The translations under genes were made by a program, and so were the position numbers. Of a stretch of DNA of 64,000 nucleotides, positions 35,505 to 48,400 are shown piece after piece; the first letter of the stretch is position 1, and each line of letters starts with the position of its first letter. The notes beneath the pieces are model-generated. The model was not told where the DNA came from. It did no database searches and saw nothing but the letters and a program-made list of their open reading frames with translations. The stretch covers positions 3,353,116-3,417,115 of the forward strand of contig NC_135164.1 in the NCBI RefSeq assembly GCF_050948215.1, read 5' to 3'. Origin of the DNA: Halictus rubicundus. Taxonomy: Eukaryota; Arthropoda; Insecta; Hymenoptera; Halictidae.

Positions 35505-38500
35505 ATGGATCTTACAAACAATGGAACATCAGGGAGTGCAGTGGCTTGTCCAGTTTGTACCCTCTATTTACGCGAGGGTATCAGCTTGCAAAGACACTTG
35601 GACACTCATCCAAAGGAACAAGTCATCGAAGCTCTTATCAAAGCTAGTTCTAATTCCTCGCAATTGCAACAAACTCAGTTATCACCATCTGCGCCTCCGG
35701 CTTCTCCATCTGTACAATCGCCACAAAGTACACCACCAGTTGCACAGAATACTCATCTATCGACTCAGTCACCATATCCTATAGGACCAATCTTTGAATG
35801 TCCACCGCCGATCGGTACCGTGATGCCACCACAATTTGCTTCGTTCAGTTATCAACAGTTTGTGAACAATGGCACTATGATGATACCGCAATACGCAATG
35901 GCTCCTCAAGCTAATCAAATGATGCAAATGCTATATAATCCATACGGTATGTACCAACAACAACAAATACCAACCGTTCAGATGATCTCGCCAGTCACAA
36001 CTATACCCAATACACCTAGAGGCAGGTCAATAGTAACTATGGCAGGGGAAACGAATGGCAGAACTGCCATTACTATACCTGTAAATAATTCCGAGCCAAA
36101 ACAAATCTTACCTGAGATTTTGCCCGAATCGGAACAAGAACCTGAACAAGTGTTGCCAGATATCAATCTTCCAGTTTCACCACCATCATTAAATGAAGAG
36201 AACTCTATGCATCAAAATGAAAACGACACTAGTACAATTCAAATAGAAACTGATGAACAGGAGCCCTCTACCTCGGGCAACGAAAATCAGCACATTATTC
36301 AGGATGAATATAATAACATTCCGAGAACATTGACTATCACTTGTAATGTTGAGGATACCGGGGATGACAAAGTCGAAAGTGTGTTGCCTGATATTGATGA
36401 GGGTGATACTTCATGCATTGTTAATGTAGATGTTCAATGTAAACCTATGCAATATGAATCCTTGGATGCGCAAGAATATGTACACACGTACAAAGACGAA
36501 GATGATAATAATAAAGATAATATGCCCGAATCATCGCCAGTAGCAACACAAAAGGAAGCTGAAGAAACAACTACAGAGAAAGTTCCTTGCACAGAAGTAA
36601 ATGAAACTGAAGGTACCTCATCTCAAACACCTGTAGAAGGTGCAACTAAAGATCCAGCTCAACCTGAAGTAGAACAATTAGAACGTCTTTTAATCACCAT
36701 TATGGAAAATGAATTCAATGCTGAATCACATAAAAAATCTACTAATAAAAATGAGAAAAAGAAAGAAGGAGAGCCAAGAGAAGATCCCCCCTGTTCTCCC
36801 CCAGAAAGAGCAGAAAGTGTGATTCATGAAATAGCAGCTAACAGTTCCAGTGAATTTGAAACCAGTTGTAAATCCGATCTAGAATTAAAAGTTAGTGAAA
36901 GTTCAGAAATTGATATAGATAGTAAAGAAGATAAGAATTTAAGTCTTTCATATCGTTATAAAAACAGTTTTTCTGCACCTGCATCGCCTATGCCATTAGA
37001 AAGTCGTCGTTCGACTTACTCTGTTCGTTCGGTATTCGGTTCACATGAAAACCTTAATTCTTACCCAGTCGGTTTTGATGCAAACACATTGCAAGACGAA
37101 GAAAATGACGAAGATGAGAAAAATGAAACAGAAGACAACTTTGATGAAGCAGATATGGAAATAGAAGAAATCCAGAGTCCTCATACACCTTTCATTAGAT
37201 ATGGGGAGAACACAGACAATGTTAGATCGCATACTCCGTTATCTGTAAGCAGCGGTATCTCTGTATTAAGGGTCAGAAAGGATCTCAGTAAACCGTGTTC
37301 ACCTGCTTCTGTGCATTCATTTTGTCACATAGATAATGGTATAAGTCATGATGAAGAAAGTAATATAGCAATGGATGCAACACCAGAAAAAGATCCTATT
37401 GATTGTTCTTCTATGGAACAAGATGTGAAAACAGATCAAACAGAAACCTTTTTGAATGAAACTGTTGAGAAGAAAATAGAAGGGAATTCAGCATATCAAT
37501 CTGTAATAACTGAACATGTGAGCTCATTTCCCACAATTTCACAACAATCAACGTCATCGTCACATGAACCGTATACTAGTATACCAAATAAAAGTAATCT
37601 TGTAAATCTGTCAGAATCTATAGATGTTGCAAGTAGTTCTGACTCAAAGAGTTTCCATTCCTCTAAATCAATTATACAAAAACCATCAATGGAACTACTT
37701 AGTTTAAACGAAGATGCTCATGCAGGTCCAATGAATGTTTTTGAATTTGATGGGCTTCAGATCTTAGTTCCTAGTACATTTATAAGTGATTCTTCACAAA
37801 AAGCTGTTAGTGCAACCAGTCAGCAATCTATGGCAAGCAGTGAAGGTGGAATAGGCATAGACGAAGAAGTAAAGAGTGTTAATATGAGAGCTGATGAAAC
37901 TATGCCACCAAGGGGTGAATTATCAGAACAGGAAAGCAACGGATGCACAGAACCGTCTGCTTGGCAGGTGTGTATATAATCTATTTTTTATTTAATCAGT
38001 AATTTTAGGAATCAATTCCATTGGTATTCTCTTACATAAGTTACCTTAGGTCATTGCTTATTACTAAATGTTTTAACACTAACCGTACTGACTTGTATAC
38101 ATTATTTAATAAATTTTAATTTATTTAATAAGTTATAATAGAAGCATTTTTATAATTTCAATAATTACAAAATAAAAAATATAAAACCAGTCATTTGACC
38201 AGTCATGGTACGATTAGTGTTAATCGTCGTATTTTTAAGCGTAATCACTATATTTGAAAAGAATTTTTATGTTTACATTGAAAGATGCATTTTATTGTGT
38301 ACATAGCTGTATGCTGGTCAGGAGTCATCACGTATGTCTACTTCTTATGACTTGATGGCCCGTGAGAGTTGGGAAGAATCTGAAGGATCAGACAATGAAA
38401 TTAGTGGACCGTTATTAGACAGTAGATCTTTAGCTACACATTTCACATCGAGTTTATTCCTAGATCGAGACAGAAAAACTCCAACAAAACGAACATTCAA

Positions 38501-39971
38501 GTGTTATCATTGTCCCGAGATATTTGATTGTCCAAAAGAACGCAGAGTACACAGTACTACTACGCACAAAGAAGCTGGACCTAGTAGTAGCAGAGATTCC
38601 ACAGATCAACCTGAGGTGAAAGATATCAAATTGCTAGATGGTCGTATGAACGCATTTGAGGATATTTTTGTACCAGGTTTACATGTTCAACAAGTTTATC
38701 ATCAACAACCACTATTACATCAACTCCAACCACCACAATCATCGGATGTAACTGCAAAAGTAGAACCTGATCAAAAGATTGAAACCTTAGTGTTACCATC
38801 AAACATTGAGGTAGTTTGTACTCTGTGCAATCAACGATTTAGTAGTGAAAAATCGTTACAGCTACATCATAAAAGAGTACATCTTACAGAAACTTCAAAA
38901 CGAGTTCGTGATAGTACCAAGTGTCAGATATGCCAAGAAGAGTTTCCCTCGGTTTTGTTGTTCAATGCACATCTGAAAATACATCCGTTAGAGTGTGGTC
39001 AATGCGGAAAGTATTTTTATAGGAAACAGAACTTCAAGTTACACATGAAACGACATTTAGGGATAAAACCGTTCCCGTGCACTGTTTGCGACAAAGCATT
39101 TTTAACAAAACAGAAGTTAGACGAGCATACCAACGGACATACTGGAAATGCACCTGTTAAATGTAATCTTTGCAATGAAACATTTCGTAGATATTCAAAT
39201 TTGACTCAACACAAGAATAGACATCATCTTAACATAAAAAGGAAATTAAAGGATTATATATGTCACTGCGGTGAAGTATTCCATACAAAGAAAAAATTGG
39301 CTTGGCATAAAGAGACACACGACGACAAGCCCAAAGCGTGTACGTATTGCAATGAAAGATTTATTCATATGGCCAGTCTGACCAGACACATGCGTCGTGC
39401 TCACAACAGAAGATTCGTTCCGGATGCTCAAAGGGAGAGCGAAAACGTTGAATGTCCTATATGTAAGTGTATTTATTTGCGATCTTCCTTAGCAGTACAT
39501 ATGCGAGTACATAACGGGGAGAGACCATATGAATGTCAAGTTTGCTCCAAGGCGTTTAGTACTAAGTGGAACTTACAATTGCACAAATGGACACACGCTG
39601 CCCGTAGCACCAAACCTTTCAAGTGTAATCAGTGTAGTGCCGCATTTTACCGGCACAGCGATTATACCGCTCACATGAATTCTCATAGGAACGTGCGTCC
39701 TTATACCTGCAACTATTGCGGAGCGCAGTTTATACGAAAGTATAATTGTCTAAGGCATGTCAAAGAGCACGAAGAGAATAAAGCATACACGTGCGATGTT
39801 TGCAACAAAACATTTCATAGATCGTACTATCTGAAGGAACACTTGCGAGTACATTCGGGCGCCAGACCATATACATGTCATATTTGTGGGAAGTCAAGCG
39901 GTACGAAGTCGAACCATAACAAGCATGTTAGAATCCATCATGCGCGAGAGCCTGTAAATACCGAAAATTAA
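35505..39971 (+). CDS. Large C2H2 zinc-finger protein, two coding exons
   Basis: Exon 1 (35505-37967, 821 codons) splices at CAG|GTGTGT to exon 2 (38322-39971, after GGTCAG), keeping frame for about 1370 residues. An N-terminal C2H2 finger (C15, C18, H31, H35) precedes a Gln/Pro-rich segment, then a long acidic Ser/Glu-rich linker to about residue 820. Exon 2 encodes about 14 C2H2 fingers, with linkers such as HLGIKPF, HNGERPY and HSGARPY. One of them (YICHCGEVF) has an atypical C-x-C spacing. This is probably a DNA-binding transcription regulator. I do not recognise a named orthologue. If the intron is retained, translation stops at 37977-37979 and yields an 824-residue isoform without the finger array. 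The gene is divergent from TRMT11 and convergent with BRAP. Confidence 0.85.
38073..38223. mobile_element. TTAA MITE, short, in the zinc-finger gene intron
   Basis: TTAA at 38073-38076 and 38220-38223 bound ends CACTAACCGTACTGAC and GTCATGGTACGATTAGTG. It is related to family A through CACTA ends and the internal CCAGTCATTTGACCAGTCA motif. It fills about 150 of the 354 intron bases. Confidence 0.7.
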
Positions 39972-41790
39972 ACGAAACGAACGAGAGTTTTCATTCATTT
40001 AGTCAATATCGACGTTTTTAAAAGTATTGCGTTACGATACTTGGTCTAAGTCTTTTATTTTTTAGTTTTTTTTTTCTTTCTCATGTAATAATATTCCTTC
40101 ACTTTTTCTTCGCTAATGGGAATACTAATTTAGCACAAAAGCAACAATAACAAAACGGAAAAAATTTTATTGTATGTATAACGTAGGCATTCTATAGTTC
40201 TTTTTCCTTTTAAAGGTCTCGTTCGTTTTTCTCTTATGTATTAAGTATTTTAATGTAGGCACTTTAAATTTGAGTTAAGCATAACTTGTGTTATGCTAAA
40301 TGCATCAACAATCGTATGAAAAAGTTTAATTTGTCTTATTTGCGAAGAAGACGGTTTTGCGTTAAGTACCTGGTGTTCGAGACACGGTACACGTTTTAAT
40401 TCATGAAATTTTCGTCGAATAGTCTGCTAAAACACAATGACTCGAGACTGTAACTACTTAAGATAATAAGAAAATTTGTAAGTAATATTAACTGATACAT
40501 ATTGTCTGGAGATCTGAGCAACTTCCGTAAAAGGAAGCCTATACGATGAGATGCTTTTGCCAACTTACACTAATTAACTATTAGATAATAATGAACTAAC
40601 TGATCAATGTAATGGAGTCATTAAGCACTTTTTATGTGTTGATCGTTATACGAAACAAGACAAAAAAAAATAAGATTTTTTTACGATAAATATTTTACAC
40701 GAGGCATGAATATTGTGGTTTTATGCATTGGCATTGAATGTGAGAACACGACGAAGTGGCGAGAGACAGAGAGGCCCGTATTTATTTGCGTTGATTTCTA
40801 CAACGCGCAAGGCCCTATATGATAATTAGCGTTATTAATTATCACAAAGGTAGTTACGGATCTTAGTTATTATTCTTCTATATTTATATATTTTGCAAAA
40901 TGTAATGATTTTTATTGCTAATTGTAATTCCAAGACTGATCGATGTTGGTTCCTCATATTGCTCTCACAGGTAAACGTAGTATAATAGAGACGTGTATGC
41001 TTGTAAGAAGATTTTTAATCTTAAGTGGGATCGTGTATGCGAAAATTTTTCACGAAAGCAAATTCGTGTTCAACCAAAATAATCAAGTATACTATGTCAA
41101 GTATCTTAACGTTTGACTCTTATATTATGTGAAGTGTTTGTGACTGTTTGTTGTCACAGAATTTTAAGAGAGCAATATGAACGAAAAGTAGCGCTGGGTT
41201 ATTATCATGTATTAAAATTTTTTGTTGAGCTGCGATCAGGATGCGTTGTTGTTGTTGTGAAAACTGTTTTTTTTTTTACCGTGGAAACCGTTACGAATCT
41301 GAACGAAATTTGCATGAAACTTTTTAGCCAATCTATTTATATCCTACGTATTGAGTTTTTATTTGTTAATGGTTATTTCATTAATGATCGTCGAAGATTC
41401 TTAATGTACAACTACACGTTTTTGTTTCTTCTAAGGTAGAAGGAAACCGTGCGTTTTGTCCTAGTTAAATATAAGAATTTTCGATACTCTCAGATGTTGA
41501 GCGTATTATTTACACACATGACCAACATCGACGTCCAAATGTGCAATCGTTTAGTTAAAAAATAAAAAAAAACATGTGCATTCCCTACTGAATGCGATTG
41601 TAGATAATGTAAATATGTATATCATTTTATTTTATAACAGAGCCAGCGAATTCTTGTTGGCAATTAATAATTGTCTAAAAAGCAACTCGTACTCTTATGA
41701 GGATAAAATAGGATAATTATTACCATAAAAAGAAACTATAAATCAGCAACATGTGTATACCTTAATAAAAATTATGTATTGAGGTACTTT
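39972..41790 (+). other. Probable long 3' UTR of the zinc-finger gene
   Basis: AT-rich, with no supported coding frame. AATAAA occurs near 41563 and at 41764-41769. The latter is a plausible end, giving a UTR of about 1.8 kb; this is inference without transcript data. Confidence 0.45.
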
Positions 41791-42882
41791 TTTAAATAAG
41801 TTCTTTGCATTTTTATTTGCTAGTACTGTTTTAACCCTTTGTTTCTAAGTTTAAAATGCGGTGAAATAATTTACATGCAAAGCAAATGATAATATTAGTG
41901 AGAGGGGCATGAAAGTATGTACAAATAAGCTAAAGATTCTACAGAGTTTTGAAGTGCATTCCGAATTGCTCCAAGATGAAAGGAGTTGTATTCACAATGA
42001 AGTCGTTAAAGAATTTCAATATATGTATTTATAAGGTAAACGTGCTGCTAATTTCAAATATAGCTAAAGAATTAACAATCTGTCTTGCATTATACAAAGT
42101 AGATAGGTGAAAATACGTTTTTCTTTGTAAGTAAAAGAAATTTATTCAAGTTCAAATACACATTTATATATATATGTATATGTATCACATGGTCATTCAA
42201 TTAACAGTTTACTAAATACTTTCCAATTATTGCACTAACTTTCATCGAATATTTATATAAATATTTTAAGAATCAATACTTATGAGATCATATTTGTTTG
42301 AAGTACTCGTCGGTTATAGAAAATCCAACAGATTTCTCTACACAAAAATTGTAATTTTCCGTTTAACACTATATATATATATTAACTAGCAATACAAGTT
42401 TAAGTTTTATGATCATATTTTAATTTCTGAGATACTAGTTTGGCGGAAATAATAAATACAACTCTATACTCAATTCATTTATTTTTTTTTTTTAGTATAA
42501 AAAAGAAAAAATTCAGAATTTTCCACATACGTATAAATACTAGGCATTAATTTATATTTAAAATATGTTTCATTTCATATATCCTTATTCTCAAAACAGT
42601 AAATCTCAAAGCATTGTCTTCGCATACTTTCATAAAATAACAGAATACTTTAGATCATTCACTTCGGAAAGCTATATTATATATTATAAATTTTGGTCTT
42701 TTATATTACTTGTTTTGTTTCCTTTCTATGCAATTATTTATTCAAATTAATAAAATTAACTTTGAAGTTTCTCGCCGCAAATGTTTTAACTATAATACAA
42801 TTAAAATCATAAAAGGTACGATTCGACGATTCCTATACGAGACTTAAATTTTAATTACTATATATAATATCAAATAATAACA
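41791..42882. other. Convergent intergenic region, zinc finger/BRAP
   Basis: AT-rich, no gene. The right end holds the BRAP 3' UTR with TTTATT (minus-strand AATAAA) at 42737-42742, about 140 nt after the BRAP stop. Confidence 0.5.
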
Positions 42883-45423
42883 TCAGCGTTTTTTGCGAGA
42901 CTTAGAAGGCCGAGCATTTTTTTTAACAGTGCCAGATGTTTCTGGAATCATTATGTGTCCTGATGCTATTTCTTCCCTTAATTCTGAAGTTTCCACTTTC
43001 CTTTGAGCATCAATGTAGAACATTAAGTCTTGAACCTGTTCTTTTAAATCTGTGACTTCTGCTTGTTTAGTGTTTTTATATTCACCCATTTCATTTTGCA
43101 GAGTTTGATATTTATCTTTCCAGGACACCTGATTCAATTCTAATGCTTTTCTCAGCTCTTTTTCTTCGGTTAATTCCGATTGTACTTGCGCTAACTTATT
43201 ACTAACTTGTTGTAGTCGCTTCTCTACATTTTGTTTTTCACGATTGAGTGTTGTCAATTCCTCCTGAAGCATAAAATAGAAAAATGAAATTTTCAATTTA
43301 TTATTTTTTAAAAATAAAACTTACCTTAACTTTGGCGTTCTCTTCTGATACTTGGCTTAATTTGTCTCGTAGTTCTGCTGTTTGTACAAGAGAATGTTGC
43401 TCTATCCGGGAAAGTCTATCTTCGAAGTATTGTCTCTGAGTTTCTAATTGCGAAGTTAAAAGATAAGTAAACTCCAACTGTACAGAATCTACTTTCTCTT
43501 CCATTGCAGCACCTTCAGCTTTAGTTGCCGTAGGACCGCCTTCGACCATTTTTCCATCTTTGTTTTGTAATAACCGATGAACAAAATTATCTCCTACGTA
43601 ATCCCAGACTCTGTTATTTTCCAATTGCATGGCATAACAATGCTGTGTTTCACGATAGTGTTGAAACGCGTGTCCTTGATGATATCGCGAGCAACCTATG
43701 TGCCCGCATATTAAACAAATCCACAAAGCATCGTTACTTTCACTACTATCTGAAAAACATATTTATTGTTACTATTTTTACTTTCTCCCCTTTTGACGAA
43801 AGTAAAGTAAATTGTACGTACTGCATTCCATACAATAACTGTCTGCAAGTGACTCGGGACTTTGTGCATATCTACAAACTGGACAAGAAGTATCTCCCCA
43901 TTTGGCTAAACAACTTGCATGAAACGTGTGGTTACAGAGAATTGTTAGAATTCCGTCTACACTCTCGTCCATTCTTTCCAAACACACTGGACAAAGTGGT
44001 AGTTCTGTGTGTCCAGATAGAGGCATTGCATTATCCGTCACTTCTACGCTATACACAAACACCATATGGCATATAACATCTGGTTCAAAGGAATTATATG
44101 GAGTACCATTAAAAGAACCATAAAATTCTGTTGCAGCATTCTGAAATGTTATTTGAACATGAACATCATGATACAATAAATAGATATCATACTAGAGAAT
44201 ACTGACGGAAACATATCTGTATCAAATGCTCTCTTATTTTTCATCAAGATATTTTAATTGTACAAATTTGTCTTAATTTACAAGTGTAATTTAACAAACT
44301 TTATTAAGTAGTATTTGTACTCTTTTGTCTTAAACATATATCTTTGTGATCACTAGTATGATAAAATTTTGAAGAAAAAATTGTAATTATAATTACTGCT
44401 GTTTTGAAGGTAATTAAAGCCATATACTGATTAGGACTACCATCTCTGAGTATCCTAAAGTGTCGTATGTCTTGGTGGCAAGGTGCTGTAAACCTCAAAA
44501 GATCATGACAGGTCATTGTAGCTGGGACTGCTAGAATACAGATAGTCTGAGTACGTTCTGCTGCTTGACGTATGTCTGTTAATTTACTATAAAATAATAA
44601 AAACAGTTATTTACAGTAATCAATAATAACAAAACAATAACAAGGTGTGCATACTTCTCCTTGTATAAATGTATAATCCCTTTAGTCACTTCAACAAACG
44701 GATTTCCAGAAATAAAATTGATTTGGTCATAAGCGCAAGCACTTGCACCAGCCATATCTGAATTATCATAAGTAGCTTCTTCAGAATTAGCTCTAGAAGT
44801 AGATCCGGACATACTAGTTCCTTGAGAAGGAAGCGATAAGTCTGGCTTGTCCGTGAGTTTTGTGCAGTTCTCCATATTTATTCTTGTTGGTTCTCTGCGT
44901 CCTCTCATCTTAGCTGCCATTGCTCCTGAATGATAAAATCCACAATGAACTGACATAATCAGAGTCTTTCGTATTCTTATATTCATAATCTTTTAAGGAT
45001 GGTAATATCAAAATATTAAAAAATAATATACCTCTATAAACTTCTGAACAAATTTTTCAAATTCATATTCAATCAGAACTTATAGGAATATAGATCAAAG
45101 TATTTAACATTTATTTATCAATATATGTTTATACAATGACATTTCTTATAGACCGTATTTTATCCGTATTCTAACAAAGAAAAACAGATATGAAAAAAAA
45201 TAATATTGTCATGACAAGGTACATAACCTCAAAGAAAAAAGTAAACAAACAGACTTATTAGAATAATTTGGTATGAAAGCAACGGAGTTTTAAAAAGAGA
45301 AGTGAAAGTTGTTGTTCTGAGAGACAAATTAGAAAAATATTTACCATTCGTTTCTTCGGTATCTTCGTCAACTATCTCGACGCGAATAACGCAGAGAGAT
45401 ACCGAAATAGGAGAGGAACTCAT
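42883..45423 (-). CDS. BRAP: BRCA1-associated protein homologue (BRAP2/IMP), RING and UBP zinc-finger E3 ligase
   Basis: Exons in transcript order: 45345-45423, 44655-44925, 44397-44586, 43822-44140, 43325-43749 and 42883-43263. They join in phase to 554 residues (human 592). The N-terminal VSLCVIRVEI resembles human VSLVVIRLEL. An RRM-like BRAP2 domain follows (ISGNPFVEVTKGIIHLYK, then VPATMTCHDLLRF and SPNQYMALITF, about 100-185). The RING spans 230-269 (CPVC, CNHTFH, CPVC). The UBP-type zinc finger begins at C283 (CMEC, WICLICGHIGC). A coiled coil occupies about 350-510 and a basic tail ends the protein. Family role: a ubiquitin ligase that restrains Ras-MAPK signalling by acting on KSR and retains NLS proteins in the cytoplasm. 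The start is the first ATG of exon 1 and is supported by the conserved N-terminus. Confidence 0.93.
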
Positions 45424-48400
45424 TCCATGAAATAATACTTTTTGCGCATTATTACAAACTGTTGTGATTTAATTTGTCTAATTCGGTGTAAGTTCTTGTT
45501 TTATTTTATTATATACGAGTCGATTCGTTGATCGATGGCGCTTCGATCAACATTTCACAACATTTTGAGACAGCTGACCAACTTCCTAAAAGCCTTTCTT
45601 CTGCTCTATTAGGTGTGCAAATGACCCTGTGTGCTAATGAATCCACCTTGTTTATACCTTTTCTTCACTAATCATGATTGTATACAGTAGAATAATATTT
45701 ATCCGAACATGTCTATGAATATCAAGGTTCTAGTAGGTTCCAATGATCAGATTGTTCATGGTCAATACTATAGTCCCCAACGTCGCCAGATAAAGACTTG
45801 TGCCCCAACTCTAATTTCCCCTTCAAACACTTCCAAAGCGGCCAGGTCACGTGGCGTACCTTTATCAGAGATCAGTGGCGCCATCTGACAGTAACATCAG
45901 GAACCACGTCGGTCAATTTTGCAAAGTAGCGCCATCTGACAGTAACATCTGGAAACAGTGTCGGTAAAATTTGGCTAGTAGTTTCAGCGTTTTGCCGCTA
46001 CGTGTAATGGCGCTATTTTCAGATTTTTGGGGCTGGGACCGGTGGCGCCATCTGACAGTAACATCTGGAAACAGTGTCGGTAAAATTTGGCTAGTAGTTT
46101 CAGCGTTTTGCCGCTACGTGTAATGGCGCTATTTTCAGATTTTTGGGGCTGGGACCGGTGGCGCCATCTGACAGTAACATCTGGAAATAGTGTCGGTAAA
46201 ATTTGGCTAGTAGTTTCAGCGTTTTGCCGCTACGCCAATTGGCGCTATTTTGAGATTTTACGCAGCAGATGATTCGTGCCGCCGTTTACATGAGTTCTTA
46301 TGGGTCTTCCGGTAAGAATCATGTGTGGCAGTATTTTGATAGCAATAAATAAACTTCTTTTGCATTGTATAGATGCATCAAATTCTACTGAATATTCCTG
46401 TGTCCTCAAAGTTTTAATGAAGTTCAGATACAATCTAATTCTTCACATTGTGTACTTCACGTTTGATCCCGTGTTTTATGTTTCATAAAAAAGAACCTAA
46501 CGATGCAGACATTCTGTATTACATTTTAGACATTTTTTTTCACTTGGGAGTAATGAGACTGCGACTTAAAGTTTCGAATGTTACCCTATTAAGCATAAAC
46601 CAAGTTATTGCTTACTTTAAAGATGCTTCTCTGTTTTTTTTTTGTTTCTTTTTAATACATGTTTCACAGTAGCAAATTAAAAATCGTTTCGCTTAAGCCT
46701 TTAGTACGAAACACGAGACATCCTACAGATGCGTTGAGATTACGCGTTTTATGTGTACTTGTGTATATTTAAATATATCTTTAATTAATATAACAGCGAT
46801 ATGTCAATATCGAGCAAATGTTGAAAACAATAGGTTTATAAAAAATATTTTGTGAATTTTTAACATTATCACCGCTGCGTTCTCTTGAGCTGATCAATAC
46901 GATAACACATGTTATCGAGATCGATAAAATTCATCTTGATCTTTAAATCGGATTGGTAAAAGATTTGATTGCTCGGTCAACGAGCATTCCGCATAAATCA
47001 GTAACAAGTGAAAACAATAAGAACAAGATCGAGAGAGGAATTTCATTGATTTCATCAGACGAATGATCAGCCTATTCAAAAGAATACAGCTTCACACGAA
47101 GAAAGTGATCTTAACACGTTCGCAGCCATTGATGCACAAGTGCGACAGAAATTAAAACTGGTTGCATACCGATCAACTATCATAACTTTTTATAATAGAC
47201 AAACGATTTCCAGAGTAGCATATTACGCTTATTTTCATGGTAAATTATACAAACAGTTTACGTACATAACTTGTGCGTGGATATGTTTTGAATGATATTT
47301 TCAAAAATAATACTAGAAGCGTTCAATCACAGGACATAGTTTTAAACCCACTTGCTGCAAGAATGACATAACTCAGAAATCACGATTCCAGGAAGAACAA
47401 ATACGAATGTTCTGAATTTTTATAACTTTTCGTAAAGATTACATCGAAATGCAAAAACTGGTATTTGCCTTTAAAATTTTTCAAAGAATATTAAAAAGAA
47501 AATTATACGTCCAAATAAAATATACAACTGAGATATGTCATTGTTCCAGTAAATGAGCGATACATTACCTCGCTTGACAGTCGCAGATTTTCCAAAACAA
47601 TTTTTTGCAAATTATATGAATATTTACAAGAGTGTACACGAATTAGCTTACCTGGTAAACTGCTTAAAAAACGCGTTAAGTGACAGAAGCAGCTACATTT
47701 TCAGAGCAACTCTTGTAACCGATATTATTTTCATCAGCGTCGAGAGACTGAACAAATCGCTGGCCGCAAGTGTGTTAATTACATGACAGTGAGTAAAACA
47801 TTCCAATCCACTGTTCAGATCACCTTCCGGATTGAGTAACGCTAAAAAACCGAATGAAAAGAGTGCTCCTTTCGTCTGTTCATTAATATTCTTCAACAGC
47901 GCGTTCGAATGTACATACTATCCTCTAATTGTTTTTCCTTATCGGGCTAGATGATCGATCGAATGATTCTAGAAAAATAAACGATTCTATCGTGCGAATC
48001 GTGAGAACTACAGCATTGACGACGTGGGGGGCAGGGATGAAACTCGATGACCCGCTCGCAAACGTTTACTTCTTGCTCGTCAGTGAATCGGTATAGTCGA
48101 TGGAAACTGTATAGCATGGTAGTACAGTAGATCCTTGCTAAACTGATCGAAAAATCTCGATGTCAGGTGCAAAGTAAATGGATCGATTCCCTTCAGCCAA
48201 CAGCTATCCTCGTCGCGCATATACCTAAATCTCGGTGAAAATCGGTAATCCCCTTATCAATACGAAAATTACAATTCTCAATTTTCACTCAAAAAAGTTA
48301 CTTTCAATGTTTGTCTCGTCAACAACAAACCAAGGGAATAACTATCGAGTTCATTACGCAAAAATCAACAAGAAAATTGAAGCTTGATGAACAAGCTCAT

